Origin: Auanema rhodensis
Taxonomy: Eukaryota; Nematoda; Chromadorea; Rhabditida; Rhabditidae
Assembly: GCA_964057225.1 (NCBI GenBank)
Contig: OZ059899.1
Span: forward strand, 16,376,501-16,440,500
Direction of reading: 5' to 3'
DNA length: 64,000 nucleotides
This document shows, one piece after another, positions 61,230 to 64,000 of the stretch. Under the pieces are notes generated by a model. The model had not been told where the DNA came from, did no database searches, and saw only the letters and a list, made by a program, of their open reading frames with translations. Within the stretch, counting starts at the first letter, position 1, and the number at the start of each line of letters is the position of its first letter. A program made the position numbers and the translations under genes.

Positions 61230-62780
61230 ATGTTAGGTAAGCTATTTTTGTTTCTGATATCTGGCTTTCTTGCCGCCTACGTTGCAAATATGTTGTAAGT
61301 TACAAGATTTATTCCTTCATAGTAAATATATAGTGTTTCATTACCTTTTTTTCATATAGGCTACATATGGGGTCTAACAAGCGAGTTTATAATCATCGAC
61401 CAGGTCATTGTGAGGAAATCGAAGGAATTAGTTGAGTTATTTTCATTCTGTTCTGATTGCCGAATCATTTCTCCGGATTCTAGAGCATGGTTCCGAAGAT
61501 ATTGTTGTGATTGAAAGTCTAGGATTAGCATTTATTTCTTCGGGTCTCTTTTACATGCAAGAACGCGCCAAAGAAGTTACTGGACAAATATTCGTTTATA
61601 ACTTAAGTCAATCTATTAAAAAAGCCAAACCCCTTCCAATCAAAGGTTTTGCTAATTTGGTACAGAAAAATTGACAATCTTTATTACAATTATTGCTTAA
61701 GGCGTCATTCGCTCCCCACGGAATGAGCCATTTTGAATCAGATGGCGTATTACGATTGTTTGTTGTAAACCACGAAACTCCATCTTTTGCCCATTCAATC
61801 GAAATCTTCCGCTACGATAGTCAGAAAAATGAACTTATCCACGAAAAAACTGTAAAAGATGAGAAATTCATTAGGCATGTCTTCATCAAATTGATAATGT
61901 CTATCATTTAAATTGGCTTCAGACCGAATGATGTTGTTGCCATTTCGGCAGATTCGTTTATAGTGTCTAATGATGGATCAGCCCAAACACCTCTCTCTAA
62001 TCTGTTTGAAGTTTTATTATTTTTGAAGGCCGGATCTGTAGTTTTTTATGACGGAAAAGTTTAACGCCTAAGAGATACATTCTTAAATTTAACCAGCTAA
62101 TTATAGGAATCTCATTATATTCTTGAGAATGCTGTATCCCCTAATGGAATTATTATGGATCAATCAAAAAAATATTTATTAGTATCTCATCCTAATGCTA
62201 AGAGTATAGTTGTTTATAAATTCGGCAAAGTATATTACGCTTAATGTTGACCAATTCACGTGTTGAACTTTAGGATTACAAGAATACACTAGAGGTAGTT
62301 CAGGAAGTAGAGCTTAAAACAACCGCCGATAACTTATTCATTGATCCTTCTGGTTCAGTTTGGACGGTAAGATTATTTAAAACACTAATTGTTTTACCCA
62401 TCTGTTGTATCATATTTCAAATTAAATGTTTAAGTGTTTTAGAAGTTTTCATATTGTAATTGCAGGGTGCTCATCCAGTCCTGAAGGACGCTTTCGGTCA
62501 CATGGGGAACCCTGATGACCTTAAAGAGTATGCGCCGTCCCAGGTTATTTAGCACGTACATTGAGCTGTATTCATTAATCTAATATAGATATTGAGAATT
62601 GATTTTTCCAAAGATTGGAAATCATGGGAAATCACGGAAGTTTATGTTGATGATGGTCGTCAATTATCTGCTAGTTCCAGCGCAGTATTGTACAAAGACC
62701 AACTTCTTCTGGGAACCGTTTTCCGTCAGCTTGTACACTGTCACATTTCTGATAGGAAAACATTGCAAGCTCGTTCTTAA
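61230..62780 (+). CDS. Paraoxonase/arylesterase-family membrane-anchored protein, copy 1
   Basis: Member of the PON family, whose nematode relatives (MEC-6, POML) act as ER chaperones for DEG/ENaC channels. Nine exons (61230-61294, 61360-61430, 61484-61659, 61702-61874, 61923-62058, 62107-62229, 62274-62366, 62466-62543, 62589-62780) give 368 residues, right for the family (about 355). The N-terminus is an uncleaved signal-anchor (MLGKLFLFLISGFLAAYVAN). Conserved blocks are GSEDIVV, LGLAFISSGL, FAPHGMSHF, RPNDVVAIS, PNGIIMD and TADNLFIDPSGSVWTGAHP, holding the calcium-site Asn/Asp residues. Intron 61875-61922 must start with GC rather than GT. An acceptor (attacag) abuts the ATG. Whether it is a hydrolase or a chaperone cannot be told. 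Confidence 0.92.
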
Positions 62781-62954
62781 ATACTTAATGGCTGATATCT
62801 TATCTTTATAATAACAATAACCGTACACGTAAGTTTATAAATTTGGTTCAACTTGAAGACATTGATTTTCCGCTAAATATTGCATGTTTACACGATTTGA
62901 AATGTTGAATTATTAATTACGAGATCATATAAAGCATGATTCTAGCGAACTATA

Positions 62955-64000
62955 TTAAGTTATCTGTGGATTTATGATATCGCACAATAATAATCGGCTA
63001 TCTTCTCCGCCAATCAGCATCCGATCAGCGTGGAAAATCTACAAAATAATGAATTGGTAAATAACTGGATGTAATAAGACACTGACCACAGAACTACTAG
63101 CAGGTAGAGTAGCTCCATCGTTTGAATATGGTTCAGTTATAACCCATGATAATTGGTCTTTCTGAAAAATGATGAGATCAATATGTACATAGAGTTTCTA
63201 TATTACTTGTATTCTTATACGCAAAACTTGGCTTGGGGAAACTTTTTTGTTTTTATTTGTTTTATCCTCCAGTTTACTGTACATCCAGTACTGATGTAAT
63301 ACGGGATGCAGAGAAACCCAAATGTCCCCTGCAAATAAGATTTCATAGAAATCCGATTTTAATGTTATCATATGCTGTGAACACATTTAGGTGAGTCATT
63401 TGTTTTACCTGAGGTTTCATCAACATGTAATCCGGAGGGAGATGATAATAAAGCAATATCTGTACGATATGTCAATGAAAGATCTTTATCCAATGTATAC
63501 ATCTTTATATTCTGAAAATCAGTGGTTAAACAAGTAAACCGCCAAGCTAGGATTCTGACCTCAGATATCATTGAGGCCACATATAAAATATTTTTCTTTG
63601 AATTTACGGCTAGAGCAGACGGTGATGGCAAACGTGATAGTGCTACAGATACTGAATTTCCATTGAAATAATAAAGAGTTCCAAAAGAATTCTTAACAAA
63701 AAAATTAATTTTTAGTTTAAAAAATAGACGTTTACATAAAGAATAAGCTCCAATGTTTGCAGTAAACCAGACTCGAACCAGCTTTCTCGGGCTACATAGA
63801 ATTTATCCGGTCCAACAACAACTATGTCGGAAAGACTAAATACGAATACATATTTATTATATTCATGTGTTGAGATATACCTGATGAATGATGGATCACA
63901 AACACTTTTTCGATGTATAAGTATGTCCTTTTCTTTGTTATAAATCAGCACCTCAACGCAATTTTTGTTTATAACATATAGAATAGCACGACCCTTGTTA
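62955..64000 (-). CDS. Paraoxonase-like protein, copy 2, N-terminal part off the right edge
   Basis: Paralog facing copy 1, with stop codons 174 bp apart. Seven exons are visible (64000-63881 partial, 63835-63736, 63691-63560, 63511-63409, 63328-63207, 63161-63087, 63038-62955), covering roughly the C-terminal 240 residues. The family blocks SDIVVVGPDKFYVA, SPSGLHVDETSGDIWVSLHP, SQVLRIRIQ and GATLPASSSV are clear. The ending DRMLIGGEDSRLLLC departs from the usual IGTVFHKALYC form, also seen as LLGTVFRQLVHC in copy 1, so the last blade has diverged. Asn of the usual PNG motif is replaced (SPSGLHVD). The start and signal anchor lie beyond the window. Confidence 0.9.

Overview
The window is a stretch of nuclear genome from a nematode. 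Supporting signs: genes are split by very short AT-rich introns (mostly 40-50 bp, the shortest clear one 36 bp); nearly every gene has a 3' splice acceptor a few bases upstream of its ATG, as expected for spliced-leader trans-splicing; there is a cuticle collagen and a Patched-related (PTR) gene; and several neighbours match a gene cluster I recall from C. elegans chromosome I (cle-1, rpb-3, pas-4, prp-4 on cosmid C36B1). The acceptors are looser (ttag, ttaag, atag) than the TTTTCAG typical of Caenorhabditis, so I do not name a genus. Coding exons were rebuilt by hand by joining open reading frames at GT-AG sites in matching phase, and most joins were checked by counting bases.

Layout. 1-12138 (minus): cle-1, a collagen XV/XVIII-type gene cut by the left edge, with one long form and two internal alternative first exons. 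14730-15765 (minus): proteasome alpha-7 (pas-4), head-to-head with 16073-17203 (plus) RNA polymerase II subunit RPB3. RPB3 is followed 170 bp later on the same strand by the U4/U6 snRNP protein PRP4 (17374-19327), a likely operon pair. 19550-19969 (minus): CRIPT. 20463-23836 (plus): bifunctional peptidylglycine alpha-amidating enzyme with a membrane anchor. 23837-27941: long gene-poor gap. 27942-38348 (plus): the 43-exon CHD7/Kismet-type chromatin remodeller chd-7. 39053-39212 (plus): U1 snRNA. 39521-40270 (plus): dCMP deaminase. 40522-41441 (plus) and 41858-43731 (minus): two TMEM41A-family VTT-domain membrane proteins, tail to tail. 43732-50510: second long gap. 50511-55375 (plus): PTR gene with an antisense tRNA-Arg(UCU) in an intron. 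55965-57596 (plus): cuticle collagen. 58302-59351 (minus): diphthamide synthase DPH6. 59661-60502 (minus): akirin. 61230-62780 (plus) and 62955-64000 (minus, cut by the right edge): two paraoxonase-like genes, tail to tail.

The genes fall into three loose groups: extracellular matrix, cuticle and secretion (cle-1, cuticle collagen, amidating enzyme, PTR, paraoxonase-like), core gene expression (RPB3, PRP4, U1, CHD-7, akirin, DPH6, tRNA) and housekeeping (proteasome, dCMP deaminase, TMEM41A). I see no transposon, CRISPR array or prokaryote-style operon, and nothing that looks like a wholly new system. The most interesting points are the promoter and exon architecture of cle-1 (FN3-FN3-MAM-TSPN, a symmetric 576-nt exon that could be a cassette or a start, and an apparent 28-nt intron), a GC-AG intron in one paraoxonase copy only, two independent convergent paralog pairs, and a few unexplained coding-like or structured islands in the gaps.
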